NCBI GenBank assembly: GCA_027579435.1
Contig: JANBPK010000135.1
Span: 1-14,495, forward strand
Length of the DNA stretch: 14,495 bases
Direction of reading: 5' to 3'
Origin: Candolleomyces eurysporus
Taxonomy: Eukaryota; Basidiomycota; Agaricomycetes; Agaricales; Psathyrellaceae
Positions 1-8,002 of the stretch are shown one piece after another. Every line of letters begins with the position of its first letter. The stretch's first letter is position 1. The notes under the pieces were generated by a model that saw nothing but the letters and a program-made list of their open reading frames with translations, was not told the origin of the DNA and did not search any database. A program made the translations under genes and the position numbers.

Positions 1-341
1 GACAGTGCACCTGTGGGACAGCCAAGCAGGAACCCTTCTTTCCACTCTTGAAAATGAATTTTTTTTTTATGGATTTTTCCAACTCTTCAACATTCTATGC
101 AAACCTTAGAAAACACACCCCATCTGTTTCTGGATTGGTTAGAGTCAAACTGATTGGCCAAAATCTGTTGCCAACACTGGCTCCAATTTGCTGGTTTCCT
201 TCAAGCTGGGGTGTTTCTAGTGTATCTTTCGACTCCACATTTTCACTGGCAGCTGTTGGATGTGGAAATGGCAGAGTCAATATTCTTAACATCTCCAAAG
301 TATTGGAGAAGTATGATCGGTCCAAAATTTCTCAGATTTAG
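1..341 (+). CDS. WD40-repeat protein, 3' fragment
   Basis: The gene enters from outside the window. From base 2 the frame reads TVHLWDSQAGTLLSTLE, a textbook end of a WD40 blade (hydrophobic-x-LWD followed by G-x-L). A second blade is encoded at about 209-304 in another frame, with GVSSVSFDSTFSLAAVGCGN followed by GRVNILNIS, and a stop at 339-341. WD40 blades build beta-propeller scaffolds for protein-protein contacts; the partner cannot be told. Bases 53-208 link the two blades. They hold a T-run of 11 and no clear GT-AG pair that joins the frames, so either an unrecognised intron or a frameshift lies there. In a window full of decayed genes this may also be a pseudogene. The family call is fairly safe; intactness is not. 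Confidence 0.5.
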   Translation, partial: QCTCGTAKQEPFFPLLKMNFFFMDFSNSSTFYANLRKHTPSVSGLVRVKLIGQNLLPTLAPICWFPSSWGVSSVSFDSTFSLAAVGCGNGRVNILNISKVLEKYDRSKISQI

Positions 342-545
342 ACCCCCAATATTATTCTCACTGTCACTTTTGCTTCTTGTACCTGAAGTATTTACCATAA
401 ATTCAATTTTTTTTAATTCTTTATGAACCATGTTACAGCAATTTTCAAAAAGCTTGTCAATCACATGCATGAAAACAAAGTGTAATGAATATTTACCTTG
501 CCTGATCTCTGGTTCTTTCTGATCCTCATCTCACCTATATCCCTC
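342..545. other. AT-rich spacer, nothing recognised
   Basis: Follows the WD40 stop codon. T-rich runs could serve as the 3' end of the WD40 transcript. No ORF, repeat or motif worth naming was found. Confidence 0.4.
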
Positions 546-921
546 TTGCTTGCATCTCAATCTCTGAGCCAATGGTCAGGGGAAATTGCAAAGAAGGCTC
601 TTTTAGAATGCAATGAGGAGGAAGAGGGGATGCTATGAGAGGCTGAGGGGCTAAAAAAAAGCTAAGGATGCACAGGCTGTGAATGCCCAGGCCAAAGGCA
701 ATGCTGGTGCTGCTTCCACCATGCAGATTGACTTCTTTGATGTCTATAAGGCTGAGATTTAGACTTTGGATGCATCTGATGCTAAACTCAAAGAGCTGCC
801 ACTTCTGGTGCCTGCAGCCTTGGAGCTTGATAACAATATGGGAAACTTGTCACCAGAGCCCAAGCCCACACAGGAGAATCAGCAGCACTGGCCTGGGAGA
901 CCTAGAAAAGATGGTGCGTAT
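546..921 (+). pseudogene. Decayed ORF with AT-hook-like motif
   Basis: A hydrophilic reading frame runs through this stretch but is broken three ways. In the first frame, WSGEIAKKALLECNEEEEG leads to a TGA at 636-638. Then an A-run of eight (653-660) shifts the frame; nine A would keep it open. The second frame continues KAKDAQAVNAQAKGNAGAAS, meets TAG at 760-762 (CAG would fit), and goes on through LKELPLLVPAALELDNN to a basic PGRPRKDG. The GRPRK core resembles an AT-hook, which binds the minor groove of AT-rich DNA. A possible donor at 914 (gtgcgt) and acceptor near 975 would end the exon. I do not recognise the family. The frames join sensibly once the three lesions are discounted, which is why I call it a pseudogene rather than chance ORFs. 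Confidence 0.45.
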
Positions 922-1660
922 ATTCTTGCTATTAAAAAAAAGTGTCCTTCACTGATATATGTACTGCCTCTGCAGCTAGTACCCCAGATATTTAAACAAA
1001 AGCTCTGCAGTCTTTGATACTTGTAGGTTGTAGGCTGACAGAGCAGTATTTTCCAAGGACTCTATGCCAGCCCTGTCTCTATGGCTCTCCCTGTGCAGAC
1101 CACAAAGACTGCAGTATCCTGATGGACATGCACCTCTTGCCATTCAAGCATGGTTGTTGCCAGATGAGATCCTAGAGAGACAGAGAAAAAGACTGGAACA
1201 AGAAAGAGGACTGCAACCGCACAGCACATCACAGCACATCAGTGCATGACTCCTCAATTAGGTTTATTCAGATTTCCTTGTGCCATAACTTGAGCCCTGA
1301 GAGAAAGAGGTTCAATTTTTCTTGTTTGATTTGCAATTTAGACCTTCTGTTCCACACAATTATATAATTACTTTTTCTTAGTGAAGTCTAGGACAATCTG
1401 AGGAAGAGTCTCAAGTGAGGATGTTGACCCTGAGAGGCTGTGGGGAGAGTATTATATGTTTTGAACTCCAGCCATGCATGATGCCATCGGTTTGGTAAAT
1501 TGAGGCCAGCCCTGTTTCTATGGCCCTCCCCATGCCAACCAGTACTGAGAACATTCTATGTAAGATGTCCTGTGAGAAGAGGAATGAGGGGGAGGCAAAG
1601 CCTTAAGAGAGAATGAAAGCAAAAGAGCATAGGCATCACTTACAAAGGAATCAATCACAT
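922..1660. other. No clear gene; local duplicate of a 30-bp segment
   Basis: Short ORFs only. Bases 1066-1094 and 1505-1533 are near-copies (gccagccctgt, then tctatggc, then ctccc), both able to encode ASPVSMALP. They may be duplicated exon scraps of the upstream pseudogene or of another element. An ORF at 1064-1249 is hydrophilic (RQRKRLEQERGLQ) but has no start context or partner exon that I can defend. Confidence 0.3.
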
Positions 1661-1743
1661 TGATGCACAGGTAGCAAGCTAGGGCTCTCTAAGCACAAGA
1701 CTATAGAACAAAACACACACACCATCACCAACACAAAACAATA
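1661..1743 (+). repeat. LTR-like repeat fragment, decayed copy
   Basis: This segment matches bases 14135 onward: TGATG, CAGGTAGC, CTAGGGCTCTCTAA, ACTATAGAAC and an AC-rich tail occur in the same order and orientation. Both copies begin with TG, as LTRs do. This copy ends where the neighbouring minus-strand coding sequence begins (1744). The CpG in the other copy (gtagCGaac) is CA here, fitting an older, deaminated copy. Only about 83 bp remain, and no second terminus or target-site duplication is visible. Confidence 0.6.
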
Positions 1744-2987
1744 GCTTTGGGTCAGCATCTCAAGGGGAAATTCCTTCCATTGCTTCCCATGCCACACCTC
1801 TGCCATTTCACCATCTGTTTCCTCTGGATAAAATTGAAGATGTGCAGCAGTTTGAGGATTTTCAAAGTCCTAGATGCTTGGAATTTGATATCCTTGTTTG
1901 AGTGGGGATACACTGAATTCACTTACCCTGCTGATGATATCCTGGACATCATTCATATAAAAGATATTTCTGAGTGATGAAACACATTAAACTGTCTTGA
2001 CACTCATCCTCTTTTGCAGATCTTCTTGCATTTTACAGAAGCCATCATATGATGGTACATCTGCAGGATTGCATTGTTTCATGATCCAGAGGATCATCTT
2101 GAAATGATTTTCTGAAAGTCTCAGTCGCGGGAGATTGTCAAGCATATCCAGTAAGAGTTCCTGAATTTAGCATGTCAATCTAAGAAATCATGTAGCCAGG
2201 TGTAGATTTACCGTTCTGTTTCCATACGGTGCATATTGCTGGTCATATCCAGTGGTAGACAGATTTGGTATATCTCCTGTGGGTGTGCAATCCTCTCTGT
2301 CCAAATTGTCTTATGAAGGAAGCCAAATTAGCCAATGACACAATCCAGTTAGTAACAGAAACATATCATACCATTCCAGCCTTGGCCAATCGAAGATGAG
2401 ATTTTCAAGTCGTCATGATCATCGGTGAGCCCATGATCCACACCAAATGCCAGCATCCGGCGGGATTCAAACTCCTGTTCAAGAAAGCTCTGAAAGCCCT
2501 CCTCTGTAAGTTCCTCTGGAATGGCAAACAATGATTCTCATTCTTCATTTGTCATATCATAATGACTCTGGCTGTATTCCATTGAGCCGCCAACAGCTGG
2601 TGTAAATTCCATTGCTGAATCTTGACATTCCATGGCAGGTTGTGCTGTTTGCTCTGAAGCAGGCTCAACAGTGGCCATCATTACTGCTGGCAGCACATAA
2701 TAAGGCCTGTCATAACTTTCACACATTTTCTTGAGCAAACTGAACCTTATCTGCACAAACATCGATGGCTTGGACATGTGCAGCGCTTGTCAGATGCCGC
2801 TTCCATGAAGCTCTTGCAAGATGAAACAGGTGTCCATCTGCAGCATTGGTGCATACCAGACAGCACACTTCATCATCTGTTCTGCCAGAACGACAGTCTC
2901 AAGAATTTCAAATAAGAAATGAGGCTAAGAAGATGGCAGTTAATCAATGGACTCACCCGGTCCAAGATCTTTTCGTTGTCCAGGCAT
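1744..2987 (-). pseudogene. Transposon-associated zinc-finger / LDNLPRLRLS-family protein, truncated remnant
   Basis: Five exons read on the minus strand: 2987-2957, 2876-2372, 2309-2212, 2160-1927 and 1869-1744. Introns of 80, 62, 51 and 57 nt have GT-AG ends and matching phases. The start is MPGQRKDLGP. A C2H2-like finger follows: CLVC, then WKRHLTSAAH (C-x2-C-x17-H-x5-H). Later come DQQYAPYGNR, LLLDMLDNLPRLRLSENHF, MILWIMKQC, NIFYMNDV, SRDFENP, YPEETDG and WKEFPLEMLT. I recognise this series from a large uncharacterised family of transposon-linked proteins in mushroom-forming fungi; no biochemical role is known to me. Lesions: TGA 2721-2719 with a frameshift beside it, TGA 2540-2538, and TAA 1989-1987. 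The C-terminal part is missing: coding similarity stops exactly at the LTR-like fragment (1661-1743). The gene is certainly dead. Confidence 0.8.
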
Positions 2988-3404
2988 GGTAAAAGTGAGG
3001 AAAGGGTGATTTTGGCAGCAAAACCACTTAATCTCATCAGTCACAGATCCATCAGAGTTGCACAGAGCTTCTCTTGGCCTCAAAATGACACTTCCGCATG
3101 TATTGATTGAACGACCCGGGGGCACTGGCAGGCGTGACCCACCATGGGAACTTGACCAATAGTCATCATTCAACCAGCCCGGAGCAATTGTTCAACATTC
3201 AACCTCAACATTCAACTTCAACCCAGTCACTCTTTGACCTCTGGCTGCTCTACGAGTTTTTTTCTCAATGGTCTCTGTATTTGTGATGTCACTCCTGACC
3301 TTGTTGCCAGGCACTGAGGGCTCCAACTTCTCAACATGCATGCTGGCAGCTCTGTTATTTGCGCTGGCACTCTTCAACCCGTCCTCTTCCACAGTCTCTG
3401 ACTA
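2988..3404 (-). pseudogene. Possible upstream coding remnant in frame with the zinc-finger gene
   Basis: The frame of the MPGQRKDLGP start stays open upstream to 3404 except for one TGA at 3194-3192. The stretch is hydrophilic and basic in its first half (IEKKTRRAARGQRVTGLK), then carries SHGGSRLPVPPGRS and a short Cys pair (KWFCCQ). It could be an extended N-terminus, the end of another gene, or a chance opening over the promoter. Bases 3193-3222 contain a short direct repeat of caacattcaac. Confidence 0.22.
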
Positions 3405-3586
3405 GCAACAAGATATGCCCAGTATCTTCCAACAGATGTTGTTGAATGCACGTAAAGAAGTCTAAAATTGGGCCTGTGAGCACCACATCCTGTGTGGTTT
3501 TTCTATAAACCAGGGGTAAGCCCGTGAAATCAAAATTATAAAACCAGGGCAACTGCCCGGCCAGTGGCAGTGTCGATATTTGAACT

Positions 3587-3605
3587 CCGCGCGCCTGGTG
3601 CGCGG
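3587..3605. repeat. GC-rich hairpin 5' of telomere-like array
   Basis: CCGCGC (3587-3592) and GCGCGG (3600-3605) are perfect reverse complements around a 7-base loop. It sits directly against the telomere-like array. Confidence 0.6.
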
Positions 3606-3606
3606 C

Positions 3607-3672
3607 TTAGGGTTCGGGATTTAGGGTTCGGGATTTAAGGTTAGGGATTTAGGGTTAGTTTAGGGCTTAGGG
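3607..3672 (+). repeat. Degenerate telomere-like array
   Basis: Six exact TTAGGG units plus two TTCGGG variants lie within 66 bp. The first part has a 14-bp period (TTAGGGTTCGGGAT, twice exact, then a variant with TTAAGG). TTAGGG is the usual telomere unit in Agaricomycetes, so this may be an interstitial telomere scar. The regular TTCGGG variant and the flanking hairpins make a dispersed repeat element equally likely. Confidence 0.8.
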
Positions 3673-3690
3673 CCCAGGTATATCAAATCT

Positions 3691-3707
3691 CTGCGCCTCT
3701 GGCGCAG
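3691..3707. repeat. GC-rich hairpin 3' of telomere-like array
   Basis: CTGCGCC (3691-3697) and GGCGCAG (3701-3707) pair perfectly around the loop TCT. Together with the hairpin at 3587-3605 it brackets the TTAGGG-type array. Confidence 0.6.
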
Positions 3708-3942
3708 GCATTGGGAGGGTCATTTTTCGTGCTGTAGTAGATTGTTTTCTAAATTTTATTGATTTTTATACATCTTTTACAGGAGCACACATGAGGGACA
3801 GAGACGGCACAAAGGGACTTATGTTTTGTTTTCTGTTCTGAATTACCTCTTAATTCCTCTTAATGAGTCGGTTGCCATGGCACAGATCCGCCATCTGTCA
3901 ACTGACTTCTTGGTCCCAATCAATCATATTCGTGATGGACAG

Positions 3943-3962
3943 GCCAGGGCTATTGCCCTGGC
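3943..3962. repeat. Perfect 8-bp inverted repeat
   Basis: GCCAGGGC (3943-3950) and GCCCTGGC (3955-3962) flank the loop TATT. Weaker ccaggg...gccc pairs occur at about 3508-3524 and 3543-3560, so all three may belong to one small element spanning about 3500-3965. Transcriptional or structural use is unknown. Confidence 0.5.
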
Positions 3963-3997
3963 TTAATTATTTTGACTGGTAGGCAAAGTGCCCCAGT

Positions 3998-4010
3998 TTT
4001 ATAGATAAAA
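3998..4010 (+). promoter_or_regulatory. TATA-like box for the 173-aa gene
   Basis: TTTATAGATAAAA lies about 125 nt before the ATG at 4134 and about 30 nt before the uORF start at 4042. It is the only TATA-like match close upstream. Confidence 0.35.
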
Positions 4011-4041
4011 AGGACAGCGTCCCCTGCTGTGAGCCATTGGG

Positions 4042-4137
4042 ATGCTTCTAAGCAGGCGAAAGAGGTCAAGGTTCGTTCCCCAGCATTTCAGTTGCTGCGT
4101 CTCTCACTTCGACCCTGTTTTCAGTGTTTTAAAATGA
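4042..4137 (+). CDS. 31-codon upstream ORF overlapping the main start by ATGA
   Basis: ATG at 4042 opens a basic 31-residue frame (begins MLLSRRKRSRF) that stops at 4135-4137. Its TGA overlaps the main ORF's ATG (4134-4136) in the string ATGA. Such an overlap could allow termination-reinitiation, or could lower translation of the main ORF. A 5' UTR intron ending at the tgttttcag before 4124 would remove the overlap, so it counts only if the transcript is unspliced here. Confidence 0.3.
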   Translation: MLLSRRKRSRFVPQHFSCCVSHFDPVFSVLK

Positions 4138-4777
4138 GCGACAACTCTCTACCTGCGACATCCCTCCCCGTTCTCAACTCAGATGACTTACCCATCGACC
4201 CTGTGCTTGCCATTATTGATGCTGCTTGTGCTGCCTCCACTGGTTGTACTCAAACCTTTTCTGACCCTGATGGGCCAGAGGCTAGCAACAGTGAAGATAG
4301 GTTTCTCACAGGCCCAGTTGGCGCAGTTGAAACAGGCCAGCTGTCCCATGCTGAGTTTATGGCTCGAGCTCAAGGGTTGAAGAGGCAGTGCACGCTCAGT
4401 CCTTGTTCTGAGGAGGAGTTTGAAGCCTATATTCATGTAAGTACTTCCTTATGCACCAACTCAGCGCTTGTGCTTGCTTCTGACAGTGCACATCTCAGTC
4501 TGTTAACCCTGCTGAGCAAATCTTGAGGCTTTTCCTCGTCAGCCTTGAATGCCAGGACTTGCTTACTGTGGTATCAGCAGGCACAGCATATACTGTTCCC
4601 AAGGACGTTAAGGTGAGCTGTTGGGCCATGACTTGATGTTCAACATTCTTGCACAACTCACCTGCTTTGCAGGAGGCCATCATCAAGTATGCCCAGGCCT
4701 TCATGTTGTCACCATCTATCCTCTATTACAAAAAGAAGATTGGTCCCACGACAGTGTTGGCAAGTGGTTTCTATTAA
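4134..4777 (+). CDS. Uncharacterised 173-aa protein, three exons
   Basis: The only gene here that looks intact. Exons are 4134-4436, 4499-4612 and 4673-4777, all in phase 0. Intron 1 (gtaagt...ctcag, 62 nt) has a CTGAC branch-like site 14 nt before the acceptor; acceptor 4486 is an alternative that adds four residues. Intron 2 is gtgagc...gcag, 60 nt. The protein starts MSDNSLPATSLPVLNSDDLP. It has an acidic, Ser/Thr-rich first half without membrane segments, then a more hydrophobic half (ILRLFLVSLECQDLL, then EAIIKYAQAFMLSPSILYYK), and ends ASGFY before TAA. The start is the first ATG in this frame. I do not recognise a domain. Low-complexity N-terminus plus a helical C-terminus resembles the small accessory proteins common near Agaricomycete transposons, but that is only an impression. 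Confidence 0.65.
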
Positions 4778-5817
4778 GGTGTGTAGCCACTGAGATACCC
4801 TGGTGAGAACTTACAAAGTGGCACATCATCAGTTCATCAGTGGCCAGAATGATGCACCAAGCTAGTCAGGCTCTAGAGGTTGATATCCACATATATAGGA
4901 AGGTAGTGCACCATTCAGATACACCACTTAGCATAAGGATAGAAGGGCATGGGTGCACTGTCACTGAAACTGTGCATTTGAATGATGCACTACTTTGAAT
5001 CAAGTCAGGATGGACAGGCCCTGTTAGACAGCATTTCTTGCACAGATGTGCAAGTCCTTGCATCAGGCAGTTACATGCAGGTTGAGTATGTTGATTAGAT
5101 ATACCGTATACTAAAGAGGCTGGTTAGTGATGCTTGAGAGTATGTACTACTGACTTTGCTTGTATGAAAGTGCTTCAAGTTTTATTCATACTAAACTATA
5201 CAGTTTTTATACTACTCAAAAGTGTGACAGTAACATCACACTAAGTCACCTAGTGGTCTGTGCACTATATGGATGACTGAGCATTGCATGCGTTGTTTGT
5301 GCTCAAGTCATGCTCAAGGCTGACTGAGCCTATGACACATATGCTACTTCTTGCTGAACCCAGACTATACTAGACCTACTAATATACCAAGTGACTACCA
5401 TACTGCCAATAATAGGTTTACTTGATAGGCACTGGAACAGGTGCCTATTTCATGTAAGTTCAGCAGGCCCAAGGGAGTTGTCAAAGTCTAGCTATACACT
5501 ACTCAAGCCACTAACTGGTGCATCTGGTTGATGCACCACTTTGCGCGCTGGCCTCCTGATATACAATTGATGGCCTGGTACATGACCTCAAAGCACCACT
5601 TGCAAGCTGTAATGCATGATTGCACCACTTGGTGCTTCACTGGTGCACTGATTGAAGGTGAATGGTGCTTTGGCTCCCTCCCTGGGAGGGGGACAACAAC
5701 CGATGTGATTATTGCACTAGCTAACCTACTTCAATTGACTTTATCAGTGCATCATTCTGACACCATCAGCTGTCACTTTACAATTCTCTTGGTCATTGTG
5801 AACATATAGAACATCAT
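4778..5817. other. Non-coding stretch with hairpins and repeated GCACCACT motif
   Basis: No frame with coding character. GCACCACT and close variants recur near 4908-4922, 5530, 5592 and 5622. At 5622-5635 the motif is part of a perfect inverted repeat (GCACCA, ct, TGGTGC). Another perfect inverted repeat is ATAGGCAC (5425-5432) with GTGCCTAT (5441-5448). CpG is scarce throughout. This looks like old transposon debris. Confidence 0.4.
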
Positions 5818-5819
5818 CA

Positions 5820-5880
5820 TTGCTGGCACAATGGAAAGACTTGCCAGGTTGGTGCAATGGGCAAATTTGCCAGGTTGGTG
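5820..5880 (+). repeat. 26-bp minisatellite, two-unit outlier
   Basis: Two and a half units of the same repeat that forms the array at 7035-7263 (ttgccaggttggtgcaatgg). The junction contains the 12-bp palindrome GGCAAATTTGCC (5860-5871). Confidence 0.7.
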
Positions 5881-5885
5881 TTATA

Positions 5886-6840
5886 CTGTACCTCAGGTTG
5901 TTTAGCGGTTTGACCAAAGCTTCTGAAGTAAAGAGGTTAAAGGTGGTAAGGAATACTGAAATGTGGAGTTGCTCTCTTGAGAGCATAGTTGGGGAGTGGT
6001 GACAGACATGAAGAGTGATGACCAATGCTCTTGGTCCTGAAGTGTACTGCTGCCAGGTTAGGAGCATGTGTGAGAGATTCCTTCTAGCACAAGGTGGCTC
6101 TTCCAGAAGATCTTCTGGGATAGGAGGAGGAGGACAGGGTTCAGGTGGAGGAGTGGAGGCTGGTGAGGCAAAGGGACATTACCAACTGTCATCTGTGGGT
6201 GTGGTCAAGAGAGTGGAGGAGAGATCATAGAGGGAAGAGAAATGGACCTCCTCCTCAATAACAGATGAGTATGAGAATGATGTTGTCTATGTAGTTGGCA
6301 ACATGGAGTTCAAAGGAGTTCAAGATGACCTGCCCTGAAAGATAGTGTTTGAAGCATGTAACATTCACAATAGTTGTTCCTTCTTTGTAGCAAAAGGACC
6401 CAATAGACAACATAGCTGACAACGTAGCTGTAGGAGCATGATCAGCTCTTGAGCAGAGGGCAACAATGGGGAATCAGCTAGTGAGTTGAATGGGGCAAGG
6501 GTGTGAACAATTGGGATTGTGAGCAGGATCTGGCCTAGGCTAAGGTCAAGCCCTCTGGCTAGCATGAGATGAGGGATGATGTCTAGGCAAATGTACTTGT
6601 TGTTGAGCATCCACAGGGTAAGAAGTCAAGGATTGTCTGTCAGGCACCAGGTACAAGCAGACAAGGATGGATTCTCAAGAACAAGCTAAAGAACTACTGT
6701 ACAGTTCAGCTCAGTATTTATACTACTTGTAAGGGTCGGGCTAGTCTGGGCTGGCTTGACTTTTATGATCAGTGTTCCTACTGTTCCTACTTGATAGCTA
6801 TTGGGTTCCATCAATAAGTACCAACTACTAAGAGTAAGAA
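5886..6840. other. No supported gene
   Basis: Short ORFs on both strands have no conserved features. Bases 6110-6165 are rich in GGA runs. Around 6690-6730 a TATTTATACTACT segment recalls TTTTTATACTACT at about 5203-5215, possibly scraps of one repeat family. Confidence 0.35.
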
Positions 6841-6841
6841 T

Positions 6842-6937
6842 GGGGCAAAGGGGAATGATAAAAGGTAAGACCAGGGCAAAGGGGAATGGGCATAGGGTAT
6901 CCTTGGGCTAAGGGTCAAGACTGGGGCAAAGGGGAAG
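6842..6937 (+). repeat. Three copies of a G-rich motif
   Basis: GGGCAAAGGGGAA occurs three times (about 6843, 6874 and 6924) at spacings of about 31 and 50 nt. The intervening sequence differs, so this is a degenerate tandem or clustered repeat. Its function is unknown. Confidence 0.5.
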
Positions 6938-7034
6938 GATAATGTGCTACTAAGGAGAGAAGTATAAAGGAGTCTGAGACAAACACAAGTAAATAACAGN
7001 AAAAAAAAGATACCCTAGGGGTTATTAGATAACA

Positions 7035-7263
7035 GTTGGCACAGTAGGCAGATTTGGCAGTTTGGTTGATGCAATGGATGTATTTGCCAGGTTGATGCAA
7101 TGGGCAGATTTGCCAGATTGGCATAATGGGAAAAGTTGCCAGGTTGGTGCAATGCCAGATTTGCTAGGTTGGCACAATAGATGGATTTGCCAAGTTGGTG
7201 CAATGGACAGATTTGCCAGGTTGGCACATTTACCAGGTTGGTGCAATGAGCACATTTGCCAGG
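7035..7263 (+). repeat. 26-bp minisatellite array, about nine units
   Basis: Units of about 26 bp follow ttgccAGGTTGGTGCAATGGgcaga, with variants (TTGGCACAATAG, TTGATGCAATGG) and one shortened unit near 7219-7235. Junctions carry the near-palindrome GGCAGATTTGCC. Because 26 is not a multiple of three, the long frames across it on both strands are repeat artefacts. The N at 7000 lies just upstream beside an A-run. Confidence 0.85.
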
Positions 7264-7351
7264 GCCCTATGCTCCCTCCTGGCCAACTTTCAAACCGAGA
7301 CAGCGCCAAATCGGACATAGCGCCTCATCTTACTAAATAAAGAAGCTTCAT

Positions 7352-7791
7352 ATGACCAGGGCACATGGCAAAACAAAGTCTACCATTCGGTATGCAGCTG
7401 TAACTGCCACATCTCTTGTCTACAACAGCCCCAGGCAGATGTTGACGCATTACAAAAGAAGGCAAAGAGCAGCTGGTCACAATGTCTATGTACTCAATTG
7501 GAATCAAAGACCGCTAGGTCCTAGGGTAGGCCCAGTTTGGGATGATGCGTGCCAAGATCCTGAATTCACACAGACATCAAAAGGAGCACGGCAGGTTTAT
7601 CAATGTGGATTTGTCTGAGCTGTAAGTCACAAGCCAGAAAGGAAAGTTGGCGCAAATGTGAGCCAAAGCCACACTGGGAAGAGGAACCAAGAGAGAGGCT
7701 CATAACACAGTTGAAAGCAGCAGAGATGCTACATGAAATGCGGAAACTCAATTTCCAGGCTGCCATTCTTGTTTTGGCAATGCTTCTGTAG
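7352..7791 (+). CDS. Weak coding signal, structure unresolved
   Basis: Three stretches look protein-like but I cannot join them. One frame from ATG 7352 begins MTRAHGKTKSTIRYAAVTAT and contains YKRRQRAAGHNVYVLNW. A second (from 7542) has HQKEHGRFINVDLSEL ending at a good donor (gtaagt, 7622). A third (to the stop at 7789) has WRKCEPKPHWEEEPRERL and LKAAEMLHEMRKLNFQ. Charge pattern and codon use suggest a real, perhaps broken, gene. The stop in frame one (7617-7619) and the lack of a phase-consistent acceptor leave it open. No family recognised. Confidence 0.25.
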
Positions 7792-8002
7792 CAGATCCTC
7801 ATGATCGGGCTTCAAAGGGCCGGGCACACTGCTATTCAACAAGGCTGCCATTCAATACTATGTCGCCCTGCACTGGCAACATGAAGGGTTGTGAGTTGCT
7901 GTTCAAAGCGGGCCAGCTCTTTGTTTTTTGCAAATAAGACTGCGGGATAGGATAAAGGGCTGGCCAACGTACAGATCTTTCTCCAGAATCCGCCCCTTCA
8001 AC

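Noticed and set aside
5744..6067. Minus-strand 107-aa ORF
   Set aside because: It runs across the two-unit minisatellite and has irregular composition; nothing supports translation.
6365..6610. Minus-strand 81-aa ORF, hydrophobic and Leu-rich
   Set aside because: No neighbouring exon, promoter or recognisable family; the composition fits chance in this spacer.
6915..7318. Overlapping long ORFs on both strands
   Set aside because: They are products of the 26-bp minisatellite, present in several frames at once and with no start context or conserved features.
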